Below are positions 26,246 through 33,262 of a stretch of 64,000 nt of DNA, piece by piece. The notes under the pieces are model-generated. The model was not told where the DNA came from, ran no database searches, and saw only the letters and a list, made by a program, of their open reading frames with translations. The translations under genes were made by a program, and so were the position numbers. Source of the DNA: Candidatus Gastranaerophilales bacterium (GTDB lineage: Bacteria; Cyanobacteriota; Vampirovibrionia; Gastranaerophilales; Gastranaerophilaceae). Position 1 is the stretch's first letter. Every line of letters starts with the position of its first letter. The stretch lies in assembly GCA_944323035.1 (NCBI GenBank), contig CALUQY010000001.1:67131-131130 (forward strand). Direction: 5' to 3'.

Positions 26246-27478
26246 ATGTCGGATAAAAAAGTTTTAGTTTACATTGAATTGAATAATGAAAATCATTTTG
26301 TCGGAACTCTCTGGTCTCACTTTAACAGAGGCAAAGAGATGTCTGATTTCGAGTATTCAAAGGAGTGGTTAAATAATAATAAAGCGTTTTCTTTAGAACC
26401 TGGCTTATTCTTTGGCTCCGGCAAGCAGGTAAACCCGAGACAAACACCATTATTCGGCACATTTGGTGACTCCGCACCTGATACCTGGGGCAGAATCCTT
26501 ATGAGAAGATACGAAAATCAGCTTGCAAAAGAAGAAAACAGAAGTCCGAAAACCCTAAATGAAATCGACTACCTTTTATATGTAAATGATTATGCAAGGC
26601 AGGGGGCTTTACGATTTAAAACAGAAGAAAGTGAAGAGTTTTTATATCCGGGTAGTTTAAAATCCATTCCTCCATTGGTAAATCTAACTAAATTACTTGC
26701 GGCAACAGAAAAAGTTATAGCTTCAGAAGAAAAGAATAGCGATTTGCAACTGTTACTAGCCCCGGGTTCATCTTTAGGCGGAGCCAGACCCAAAGCCAGT
26801 GTTATTGATAAAAAAGGGAATTTATGTATTGCGAAATTTCCTAAGAAAGATGATTTTACAAATAACGTCTTATGGGAAGCCGTTGCACTTACACTCGCTA
26901 AGAACTGCGGTTTAAAAGTTCAGGAATGGTCTTTACATAAAGCAGGAACTAAAGATGTCATTGTTTTAAAACGTTTCGACAGAAAAGGAGAACAACGAGT
27001 TCCGTTCTTATCAGCAATGAGTATGCTTAATGCTGTTGATAACGACAGCCCAACTCACAGTTATATGGAAATTGCAGATGCAATAAGACAATACGGAGCA
27101 GCACCGAAAGAGGATTTAACAGAATTGTGGAAAAGAATTGTATTTTCAATCCTTATTTCAAACACAGATGACCACCTTAGAAACCATGGATTTTTATATG
27201 TAAATGAAGGCGGATGGAGGTTATCCCCACTGTATGATGTTAATCCAAGCAATGACAATAAAAATGTTTTAAGTACCTATATAACGGAATATGATAACTC
27301 ACAAAGTTTGGATTTAGCCTTAGAAGTAAGTGAATATTTTGATATCATGCCTGAAACGGCTAAAAATATTATTACAGATATGAAAAAGCAAACTGCACAA
27401 TGGCGGAAGGTTGCCAAAGCTCTAGGTTTATCAAAGTCTGAAATTGATAAAATGGAAGATGCTTTCAAACATCAATAA
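26246..27478 (+). CDS. hipA: HipA-type serine/threonine kinase toxin
   Basis: 410 residues. An N-terminal couple-HipA region (GLFFGSGKQVNPRQTPLFGTFGDSAPDTWGRILM) precedes the HipA kinase: GSSLGGARPKASVIDKKGNLCIAKFPKK (nucleotide loop), VIVLKRFDRKG, VFSILISNTDDHLRNHGFLY (catalytic Asp and Asn) and WRLSPLYDVNPSN (metal-binding DFG equivalent). Known HipA enzymes phosphorylate aminoacyl-tRNA synthetases or related targets and cause growth arrest. The catalytic residues look intact, so it is probably active when released by HipB. Confidence 0.9.
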   Translation: MSDKKVLVYIELNNENHFVGTLWSHFNRGKEMSDFEYSKEWLNNNKAFSLEPGLFFGSGKQVNPRQTPLFGTFGDSAPDTWGRILMRRYENQLAKEENRSPKTLNEIDYLLYVNDYARQGALRFKTEESEEFLYPGSLKSIPPLVNLTKLLAATEKVIASEEKNSDLQLLLAPGSSLGGARPKASVIDKKGNLCIAKFPKKDDFTNNVLWEAVALTLAKNCGLKVQEWSLHKAGTKDVIVLKRFDRKGEQRVPFLSAMSMLNAVDNDSPTHSYMEIADAIRQYGAAPKEDLTELWKRIVFSILISNTDDHLRNHGFLYVNEGGWRLSPLYDVNPSNDNKNVLSTYITEYDNSQSLDLALEVSEYFDIMPETAKNIITDMKKQTAQWRKVAKALGLSKSEIDKMEDAFKHQ

Positions 27479-27517
27479 CAACTTCATTCTTCAATATCTC
27501 ATATTCGTTTGAGAAAG

Positions 27518-27676
27518 AATAAAGCAGTTCTCCGCCACTTCCGCCCCGCTGAACCGCGGGTCGCGCGTGGCTGCGCTGTCTAATACGCCACTCAAAAGTT
27601 TCGTTTGCGTGAGCGGGAGTTGCTCTGCAACTCATTCGCGCCATGTTCCTTATCGCGAAACTTTCTCGGACATTTA
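27518..27676 (+). repeat. 159-bp direct repeat, right copy
   Basis: Same orientation and all but one base the same as 24405-24563. It begins 40 bases after the hipA stop. Beyond its end a short inverted echo of the repeat edge (GCGATAAGGAAC) is seen at 27677-27690. Confidence 0.92.
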
Positions 27677-27764
27677 GCGATAAGGAACGTGAACAAAGTT
27701 TTTCAGACAGTATTTTAATCAGACCAGTCGAAAATCAGTCGCAAAATAGAATTTAAACATAATA

Positions 27765-27799
27765 TAAAGGCTTTAGAAAATCTCTAAAGCCTTTATTTA
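27765..27799 (+). terminator. Intrinsic terminator downstream of hipBA region
   Basis: TAAAGGCTTTAGA and TCTAAAGCCTTTA form a 13-bp stem followed by TTTAT. It is followed directly by a copy of the tRNA-Pro 3' end, mirroring the terminator/tRNA pair at 27971-28025. Confidence 0.85.
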
Positions 27800-27818
27800 T
27801 AAATGGTCGGGATGACAC
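27800..27818. repeat. Duplicate of the tRNA-Pro 3' end
   Basis: TAAATGGTCGGGATGACAC is repeated exactly at 28007-28025, where it forms the CCA end, acceptor strand and first T-stem bases of tRNA-Pro on the minus strand. This copy is not part of a complete tRNA. It resembles an attachment-site remnant or a truncated tRNA copy. Confidence 0.75.
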
Positions 27819-27820
27819 AA

Positions 27821-27893
27821 TGCGTAAGCCGGTGCTGCCGGTGTCCCCGCACGGTTACAGTGAGGGGAGCAGGGCAGCACAATATAAGCGACG
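27821..27893 (+). repeat. Dispersed GC-rich element family B, copy 2
   Basis: Begins GCGTAAGCCGGTG and carries GAGGGGAGCAGGGC and AAGCGACG in the same order as the 5271 copy. It lies immediately after the tRNA-end duplicate. Next to it, 27894-27955, are short inverted repeats including GCACGTTCGAATCGT (27941-27955), a copy of the tRNA-Pro T arm in the opposite orientation to the intact gene. Confidence 0.65.
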
Positions 27894-27970
27894 TAGGAGC
27901 TACGAGCTTGCTCGTGCACCACAGGAGCACGAACGTGCGAGCACGTTCGAATCGTTGCTTAAACTGAGAA

Positions 27971-28006
27971 AAAAGAAGTGTTGGCATTTAAGCCAACACT
28001 TCTTTT
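27971..28006. terminator. Bidirectional terminator after tRNA-Pro
   Basis: AAAAGAAGTGTTGGC and GCCAACACTTCTTTT form a perfect 15-bp stem with a six-base loop and A/T runs on both sides. It sits four bases beyond the CCA end of the minus-strand tRNA gene. Confidence 0.9.
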
Positions 28007-28010
28007 TAAA

Positions 28011-28087
28011 TGGTCGGGATGACACGATTCGAACGTGCGACCCCCTCGTCCCAAGCGAGGTGCGCTACCAAACTGCGCTACATCCCG
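28011..28087 (-). tRNA. tRNA-Pro (anticodon UGG)
   Basis: 77 bases including an encoded CCA. The acceptor arms CGGGATG and CATCCCG pair fully (7 bp). D stem GCGC/GCGC, anticodon stem CCTCG/CGAGG with loop CTTGGGA (anticodon TGG), variable loop GGGTC, T arm GCACG-TTCGAAT-CGTGT. This reads CCA and, by wobble, other proline codons. Fragments of the same gene lie on both sides. Confidence 0.96.
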
Positions 28088-28128
28088 ATGATAAATATTC
28101 AATTGTCAGACTGAAACTTCGTTTCAGT

Positions 28129-28195
28129 GGTGCGCTACCACCTCTCGCGAAACAATTCACTGGATTGTTTCGCTCGGCAGAGTGCTACATCCCGA
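28129..28195. pseudogene. tRNA-Pro 5' fragment interrupted by hairpin element
   Basis: GGTGCGCTACCA (28129-28140) and GCTACATCCCGA (28184-28195) repeat the D arm and acceptor strand of the intact tRNA (28059-28070 and 28077-28088). In the intact gene 6 bases separate them; here the family H hairpin element (28140-28184) sits there instead. It is a broken partial tRNA copy and cannot fold as a tRNA. Confidence 0.7.
28140..28184 (+). repeat. 45-nt hairpin element (family H), copy 2
   Basis: ACCTCTCGC, stem CGAAACAAT/ATTGTTTCG, then CTCGGCAGAGTG. It matches 3252-3296 apart from a compensated stem change and lies inside the broken tRNA fragment. Confidence 0.75.
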
Positions 28196-28346
28196 TTAGT
28201 AAATGTTTTATCTACAGAGTACCAATACCAAAAATCTACTGTTCTTACGACTTTTCACCTTTTGGTGGCACCCGGTTCAATCCATTTATCAATCTAATGG
28301 ACATTTCTTATTCTAAATCAAAAAAAAATCTCGTCAAGAGGGTGGA

Positions 28347-28375
28347 TTGAAAAATCTTCTAAAATATGATAAAAT
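28347..28375 (+). promoter_or_regulatory. Promoter of the S74 prepilin gene
   Basis: TTGAAA at 28347-28352 and TAAAAT at 28370-28375 are 17 bases apart, 38 bases before the ATG. The stretch 28196-28346 before it shows no gene. Confidence 0.6.
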
Positions 28376-28412
28376 ATTACTATAACAGTTGGAAATATTG
28401 AGGATTTTCGGT

Positions 28413-29687
28413 ATGAACTTTAAAAAATTAATGAGAAATAAAAGATTAGCTTTTACACTTGCAGAAGTAGTCGTTGTCATGGCGATTTTAGGAATTATGA
28501 TGGCAGCATTTGCTCCGGTCGTTACAAAAAGAACACTCTCGGCCGGCGGGAATAACAAAATAACTTTTGATGTAATGAGAGATCACACGGGAATATATTT
28601 CGGAACAACCGGCGATCGAAAACCTGTTGTTATCGGAGATACCGACATTCAAAATACGTTAGCAAACGATCCAAAACTTCTACTTATGGCGACACAATAT
28701 ACAGATGCGAGTACAGATTTCATAACTCCCCAAATTAGTTTCGGAACTTATAATGGAACCACCAAAAACTATCCTGCGGCACTGTTTGTAACTCCGGATA
28801 TTGATTTGACTCCTGCTCAAGTTTGGGATAAAAAATTTGGTGATATTATATTGAGCAGTAACTTTGATACCGGTACGGAATATGACACAGCATATACATA
28901 TGATGTAAATAAATATAACAATACAATTATTGGTGCAAACGCAATAAGTTTAGTCGACAGAAACGTAAATAACGTCACTGCTATCGGCAAAAATGCTTGT
29001 TTTAGCAATACCGGTTCAAATGTCATCTGTCTGGGAGCCGATTCCGGTTATAGAATAGGTATAACAGAAGGCGGACCGGGAACTGCAATGTGGAATGAAA
29101 GTAATCTTATATTTATCGGGAATGCCGGTATAGATTATGATCTTGACAAAATATACTTCGGGTCAAAAAAGCTTATGACAAAGCTTGATGCCAGATATGC
29201 CTTAGCAGCTGGTGGTGTTCCATCTGATATCCGTCTTAAAAACGTAGGCAAGGAATTCACCGGCGGGATTGACGAGTTAAACCAACTAACATTCTACAAT
29301 TTTACATATAAAAGAGATGCCGACAAAACTCCTAGAGTAGGCGTCATGGCGCAAGACCTTCAGAAAGTCTTTCCTGATGCCGTATCTCAAAATGATGACG
29401 GATATCTCTACATAAGAAAAGACGATATGTTCTATGCAGCACTCAACGCAATTAAAGATCTGTTCAAAAAAATGACAGATAACTCGGAAAAAATTAAAGC
29501 GCTCGAAGAACGTAACGCTGTTCTTGAAACTCAGGTAAAAGAATTACAAGAATTGTACATTGACTTGGCAAAAAAAGTTGACAAAAAAGCAGCAAAGAAA
29601 AAACTGACAATTACCCCTGAAAAGCCGGCAGAGGTTGAAACTGAACCTGTTCCGGCAGAAAATACCGAACAACCGGTTCTGGAATAG
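28413..29687 (+). CDS. Prepilin-like protein with S74 intramolecular chaperone domain
   Basis: 424 residues from ATG 28413, chosen over an upstream TTG because GAGGA at 28400-28404 is well placed. Residues about 10-40 are a type IV prepilin signal (RLAFTLAEVVVVMAILGIMMAAFAPVV; no Gly before Phe). The middle (about 50-265) is beta-rich and without a known family. From residue 271 comes an endosialidase-type Peptidase_S74 domain: Ser271-Asp and Lys276 (SDIRLK, Ser and Lys five apart as in the known autocleavage dyad), LNQLTFYNFTYKRD, RVGVMAQDLQKVFPDAV, then a coiled coil and a Pro/Glu-rich tail. S74 domains trimerise fibre proteins and then cut themselves off. A trimeric surface fibre is my inference. 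Confidence 0.82.
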   Translation: MNFKKLMRNKRLAFTLAEVVVVMAILGIMMAAFAPVVTKRTLSAGGNNKITFDVMRDHTGIYFGTTGDRKPVVIGDTDIQNTLANDPKLLLMATQYTDASTDFITPQISFGTYNGTTKNYPAALFVTPDIDLTPAQVWDKKFGDIILSSNFDTGTEYDTAYTYDVNKYNNTIIGANAISLVDRNVNNVTAIGKNACFSNTGSNVICLGADSGYRIGITEGGPGTAMWNESNLIFIGNAGIDYDLDKIYFGSKKLMTKLDARYALAAGGVPSDIRLKNVGKEFTGGIDELNQLTFYNFTYKRDADKTPRVGVMAQDLQKVFPDAVSQNDDGYLYIRKDDMFYAALNAIKDLFKKMTDNSEKIKALEERNAVLETQVKELQELYIDLAKKVDKKAAKKKLTITPEKPAEVETEPVPAENTEQPVLE

Positions 29688-29934
29688 CTGATGAGCATGC
29701 TCAAAAACAGAAAAATCATGCAAATTTATAAAAAAATTTACATATAAATTGGCGCAAATTTTTCTGTAAAATCAGTGTTCGCAATGCAAAGAAAGTAAAT
29801 ATTAAGATTTCACAAAAAGACTTTACAGGGGGTCTTATTTATCCTAAAATAAATAGGACAAAATCATGGGAGGTTCGGTTGTACATTCGTGCAGCCGATA
29901 ACAAAAAAATAAAGAATCTGGGACTGGGGGCATT
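29688..29934 (+). promoter_or_regulatory. Leader region of nrdD
   Basis: 247 bases without a gene. There is an inverted repeat TCTTATTTAT/ATAAATAGGA at about 29834-29861 and a second hairpin CGGTTGTAC/GTGCAGCCG at about 29877-29899, followed by an A-rich stretch and GGGGGC before the ATG. This may be a structured leader, but it matches no riboswitch class I know, and I see no convincing NrdR boxes. Confidence 0.35.
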
Positions 29935-32178
29935 ATGCAAAACGCATATTCTACAACAAACGGAAACAACATAGTTGAATTCACAACTTCAAAATCAGCA
30001 GAAAAACTGGCTGATGAAAGAAAAACATCATTTCTTCAAACTAAACCGCAAAAAGAAACTATCTATATAATTAAAAAAGATGGTACTAAAGAAGAATATA
30101 ATATCCAAAAAATTATCAATGCTGTTAATAAATCCGCTGCAAGAATGCTGGTAAAATTAACAGATGACGACCTAAAAGAAATCTGTGACTTTGTAACAAA
30201 TAAGGTTAACCAGAGAACCGGCGATACCGTCGAAATCGCGGAAATGCACAATATCGTTGAAGGCGCGCTTGAATACCTTAACCCGAAAGTCGCTCAAAGC
30301 TACAGAAATTACAGAAACTATAAACAGGATTTCGTAAGTATGCTGGACAAAGTTTATCAAGAAAGCCAAAGAATTATGTACATTGGTGACAAAGAAAACT
30401 CCAATGCTGATTCTACTTTAGTTTCAACAAAACGTTCATTGATTTTCAACGAACTTAACAAAGAATTGTATAAAAAATTCTTCTTAACCGTAGATGATTT
30501 GCAGGCTATTCGTGACGGTTACATCTACATCCACGACATGTCAGCACGCCGTGATACAATGAACTGCTGTCTTTTTGACGTTGCAAAAGTTCTTGAAGGC
30601 GGATTTGAAATGGGTAACTTATGGTACAATGAACCAAAAACCCTTGACGTTGCATTTGACGTAATCGGTGACATTGTTATGGCTGCAGCAAGCCAGCAAT
30701 ACGGCGGCTTCACGGTTGCGGAAGTCGATAAAATTCTTGCACCGTACGCTGAAAAAACCTACAATTTAAGATACAATAAATATATTTGTCTTGGCCTGTC
30801 ATTTGAAAAGTCAAGAGAAGAAGCTTTAAAAGATGTTCAAAAAGATTTTGAACAAGGATTTCAGGGCTGGGAATATAAATTCAACACAGTTGCATCCAGC
30901 CGCGGCGATTATCCTTTCATCACGGTTACAACCGGTCTGGGTACAGGCGAATACGAAAAAATGGCAACACTTGCTATGCTTAAAATCAGAATGGGCGGAC
31001 AGGGTAAGAAAAATAACAAAAAACCTGTTCTCTTCCCTAAAATTGTATTCCTGTACGATGAAAAAATTCACGGCGAAGGCTGCATTGCAGAAGATCTCTT
31101 TGAAGCCGGTGTTGCATGTTCTCAAAAATCAATGTATCCGGATTGGTTATCACTTTCCGGCGAAGGATACGTTGCTGAAATGTACAAAAAATACGGAAGA
31201 GTTGTTTCACCTATGGGCTGCAGAGCGTTCCTTTCCCCTTGGTTTGAAAGAGGCGGTATGGAACCGGCTGATGAAAACGACAAACCTATTTTTGTCGGAA
31301 GATTTAATATTGGCGCAGTAAGCTTACACCTGCCAATGATTTATGCAAAAGCTAAAAAAGAAAGCAAAGATTTCTATGAAGTTTTAGATTACTATCTTGA
31401 ATTAATCAGAAAAATTCACAAGAGAACTTATGATTATCTTGGCGAAATGAAAGCTTCCGTAAACCCTCTTGCCTACTGCGAAGGCGGTTTCTACGGCGGC
31501 AACCTCGGCATTCACGATAAAATTAAACCTATCTTGAAATCTTCTACAGCATCTTTCGGTATCACTGCTTTGAACGAACTGCAAAGACTTTACAACGGAA
31601 AATCCATTGCAGAAGACGGCGAATTTGCTCTTGAAGTTATGAAATATATCAACAAGAAAACTCAAGAATTTAAAGCAGAAGACGGTATCCTATACGCAAT
31701 CTACGGGACTCCGGCAGAAAGCCTTTGCGGATTGCAAATTCAACAATTCCGTAAAAAATTCGGTGTTGTAGAAAACGTTTCAGACAGAGGCTACGTATCT
31801 AACAGCTTCCACTGCCACGTATCCGAAGATATTACACCAATTGAAAAACAAGATGCAGAAAAACGTTTCTGGGATCTGTTCAACGGCGGAAAAATCCAGT
31901 ACGTAAAATATCCGATTGCATACAACACTGACGCTATCAAAATGCTTATCAGACGTGCAATGAAAATGGGATTTTATGAAGGCATAAACCTTTCGCTTTC
32001 TTACTGTGAGGACTGCGGTCATCAGGAATTGAATATGGATGTATGCCCGAAATGCGGAAGCAGAAATTTGACCAAAATTGAAAGAATGAACGGTTATCTT
32101 TCATATTCAAGAGTCAAAGGCGACACCCGTCTTAATGATGCTAAAATGGAAGAAATAAAAGACCGTGTAAGTATGTAA
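29935..32178 (+). CDS. nrdD: Anaerobic ribonucleoside-triphosphate reductase
   Basis: 747 residues of the class III family. An N-terminal ATP-cone (about 40-135: IYIIKKDGTKEEYNIQKIINAVNKSA) gives allosteric control. The glycyl-radical body follows, with CEGGFYGGN and PAESLCGLQ blocks. The C-terminus has the zinc site CEDCGHQELNMDVCPKCGS and then ERMNGYLSY with the radical glycine. It reduces NTPs to dNTPs under anoxia using formate. The activase gene nrdG lies 73 bases downstream. Presence of this pair fits an anaerobic lifestyle. Confidence 0.96.
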   Translation: MQNAYSTTNGNNIVEFTTSKSAEKLADERKTSFLQTKPQKETIYIIKKDGTKEEYNIQKIINAVNKSAARMLVKLTDDDLKEICDFVTNKVNQRTGDTVEIAEMHNIVEGALEYLNPKVAQSYRNYRNYKQDFVSMLDKVYQESQRIMYIGDKENSNADSTLVSTKRSLIFNELNKELYKKFFLTVDDLQAIRDGYIYIHDMSARRDTMNCCLFDVAKVLEGGFEMGNLWYNEPKTLDVAFDVIGDIVMAAASQQYGGFTVAEVDKILAPYAEKTYNLRYNKYICLGLSFEKSREEALKDVQKDFEQGFQGWEYKFNTVASSRGDYPFITVTTGLGTGEYEKMATLAMLKIRMGGQGKKNNKKPVLFPKIVFLYDEKIHGEGCIAEDLFEAGVACSQKSMYPDWLSLSGEGYVAEMYKKYGRVVSPMGCRAFLSPWFERGGMEPADENDKPIFVGRFNIGAVSLHLPMIYAKAKKESKDFYEVLDYYLELIRKIHKRTYDYLGEMKASVNPLAYCEGGFYGGNLGIHDKIKPILKSSTASFGITALNELQRLYNGKSIAEDGEFALEVMKYINKKTQEFKAEDGILYAIYGTPAESLCGLQIQQFRKKFGVVENVSDRGYVSNSFHCHVSEDITPIEKQDAEKRFWDLFNGGKIQYVKYPIAYNTDAIKMLIRRAMKMGFYEGINLSLSYCEDCGHQELNMDVCPKCGSRNLTKIERMNGYLSYSRVKGDTRLNDAKMEEIKDRVSM

Positions 32179-32250
32179 TAACATAAATTATAAAAGTTTT
32201 CAGGTCACGCAAGTGACTTGAAAACTTTATTATAGGGGTATAGGGGAAAA

Positions 32251-32742
32251 ATGAATTATCACAATATAACAAAAGACGACATGTTAAACGGCGACGGTTT
32301 ACGGGTAGTATTATGGGTTTCCGGCTGCAACCACCACTGCCATGGCTGTCAAAATCCTATAACCTGGGACGTTGGCGGAGGTATCCCGTTTGATGAAGCT
32401 GCTGAAAAAGAACTTTTCGATGAGCTTGCAAAACCGCATATTGCCGGTATAACATTCAGTGGCGGTGATCCCTTGCATCCGTTTAATCGTCCGGAAGTTT
32501 TCAGACTTATCAAAAAATGCCGTGAATTATACCCTGAAAAAACAATCTGGCTTTATACAGGTTTTAACTGGGAAGATATTCAGGACTGCAAGGAACTGAA
32601 AGACGTTGACGTAATTGCAGAAGGCAGATTTGTCGAAGAATTGCTTGATAATAATAAGCACTGGGTCGGAAGTACAAACCAGCGTGTAATAGACGTCAAA
32701 AAGACGTTAGAAACAGGTAAAATCGCCCTGCATTGCTCATAA
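32251..32742 (+). CDS. nrdG: Anaerobic RNR-activating radical SAM enzyme
   Basis: 163 residues. The radical SAM cluster motif is SGCNHHCHGCQNPITWD (CxxxCxxC). GITFSGGDPLHPFN is the SAM-binding GGE-like block. It generates the glycyl radical on NrdD. It follows nrdD with a hairpin (AAGTTTTCAGGTCACG/CGTGACTTGAAAACTT-like) in the spacer at about 32191-32229 and is closed by a terminator. Confidence 0.95.
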   Translation: MNYHNITKDDMLNGDGLRVVLWVSGCNHHCHGCQNPITWDVGGGIPFDEAAEKELFDELAKPHIAGITFSGGDPLHPFNRPEVFRLIKKCRELYPEKTIWLYTGFNWEDIQDCKELKDVDVIAEGRFVEELLDNNKHWVGSTNQRVIDVKKTLETGKIALHCS

Positions 32743-32759
32743 AAATTTTGTATGTAGAA

Positions 32760-32787
32760 AAGCTCCGGACATCCGGAGCTTTTTTTA
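32760..32787 (+). terminator. Terminator after nrdG
   Basis: AGCTCCGGA and TCCGGAGCT pair, followed by a T run that runs straight into the TTGACA of the next promoter. Confidence 0.92.
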
Positions 32788-32883
32788 TTTGACAAATTAC
32801 TACAAATTTAGTATAATAATCTCACCTGTTTCATTATTCATTGTCCGCCTATCTAAAGGAGGACTGTTATGTTATTTGAATAA
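32781..32883 (+). promoter_or_regulatory. Lipase-locus leader, copy 1: promoter, SD hairpin, 4-codon ORF
   Basis: Perfect promoter TTGACA (32789-32794), 17-base spacer, TATAAT (32812-32817). Downstream, AAAGGAGG lies within the hairpin GTCCGCCT...AGGAGGAC (about 32843-32864), then ATG TTA TTT GAA TAA (32869-32883). The same 103 bases recur at 34321-34423 with two differences. Transcription from here would run antisense through the membrane protein gene into the lipase gene. Confidence 0.7.
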
Positions 32884-33225
32884 TATTGAAGAAACAATCA
32901 TAACAAGAAATGGGAAAAAAACGCTAAACAAACCTAAGTAAAACAATAAATAATAAACAGGTTTAAACGTTATTTTTTCATAAGGGAAATTAAAAGCCCA
33001 ACTTATGCATGCTTTATTACATAAATACTCTATAATGTATCCTAAAATTATCAAACAAATAAACAAAAGACTTATAGGTAAAAAAAAGAAAAAATATAGA
33101 TACTCTGGCGTTCCTGTCTGAAATGTTTTAAAAAACTCAACCCAGGGTTCTATATATACTAAAATAGACATAGGGGACAATAAGAACAAGACATTCAATG
33201 CATAAGAACCATAAAAATTTTTCAT
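32872..33225 (-). CDS. Small three-helix membrane protein, candidate immunity protein
   Basis: 117 residues with three hydrophobic spans (about 8-28, 42-68, 90-114) and the shared family phrase AFNFPYEKI[TP]FKPVYYLLFYLGL in the C-terminal half. Relatives are encoded at 34429, 34843 and 35281. Its start codon is 37 bases from the divergent lipase start. No Shine-Dalgarno is visible; an AT-rich -10-like stretch lies only a few bases upstream, so initiation is unusual. It is the most divergent of the four copies. I infer that it protects the inner membrane from the neighbouring lipase; this is unproven. Confidence 0.7.
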   Translation of the reverse strand: MKNFYGSYALNVLFLLSPMSILVYIEPWVEFFKTFQTGTPEYLYFFFFLPISLLFICLIILGYIIEYLCNKACISWAFNFPYEKITFKPVYYLLFYLGLFSVFFPFLVMIVSSILFK

Positions 33226-33262
33226 ACAAATTATATTACTACAAACATAAGGAGAGACAATA

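Noticed and set aside
27820-28350. 176-codon plus-strand reading frame
   Set aside because: It runs through a family B repeat, a terminator, the antisense of tRNA-Pro and its fragments. No Shine-Dalgarno and no protein-like composition.
29870-29934. preQ1-like riboswitch before nrdD
   Set aside because: Hairpin followed by an A-rich tail looks superficially similar, but the conserved loop bases are absent and the gene is unrelated to queuosine.
30833-31321. Long frame inside nrdD
   Set aside because: Shadow of a strongly supported gene in another frame.
32869-32883. MLFE four-codon ORF as an independent gene
   Set aside because: Too short to call a gene; kept only as part of the duplicated leader.
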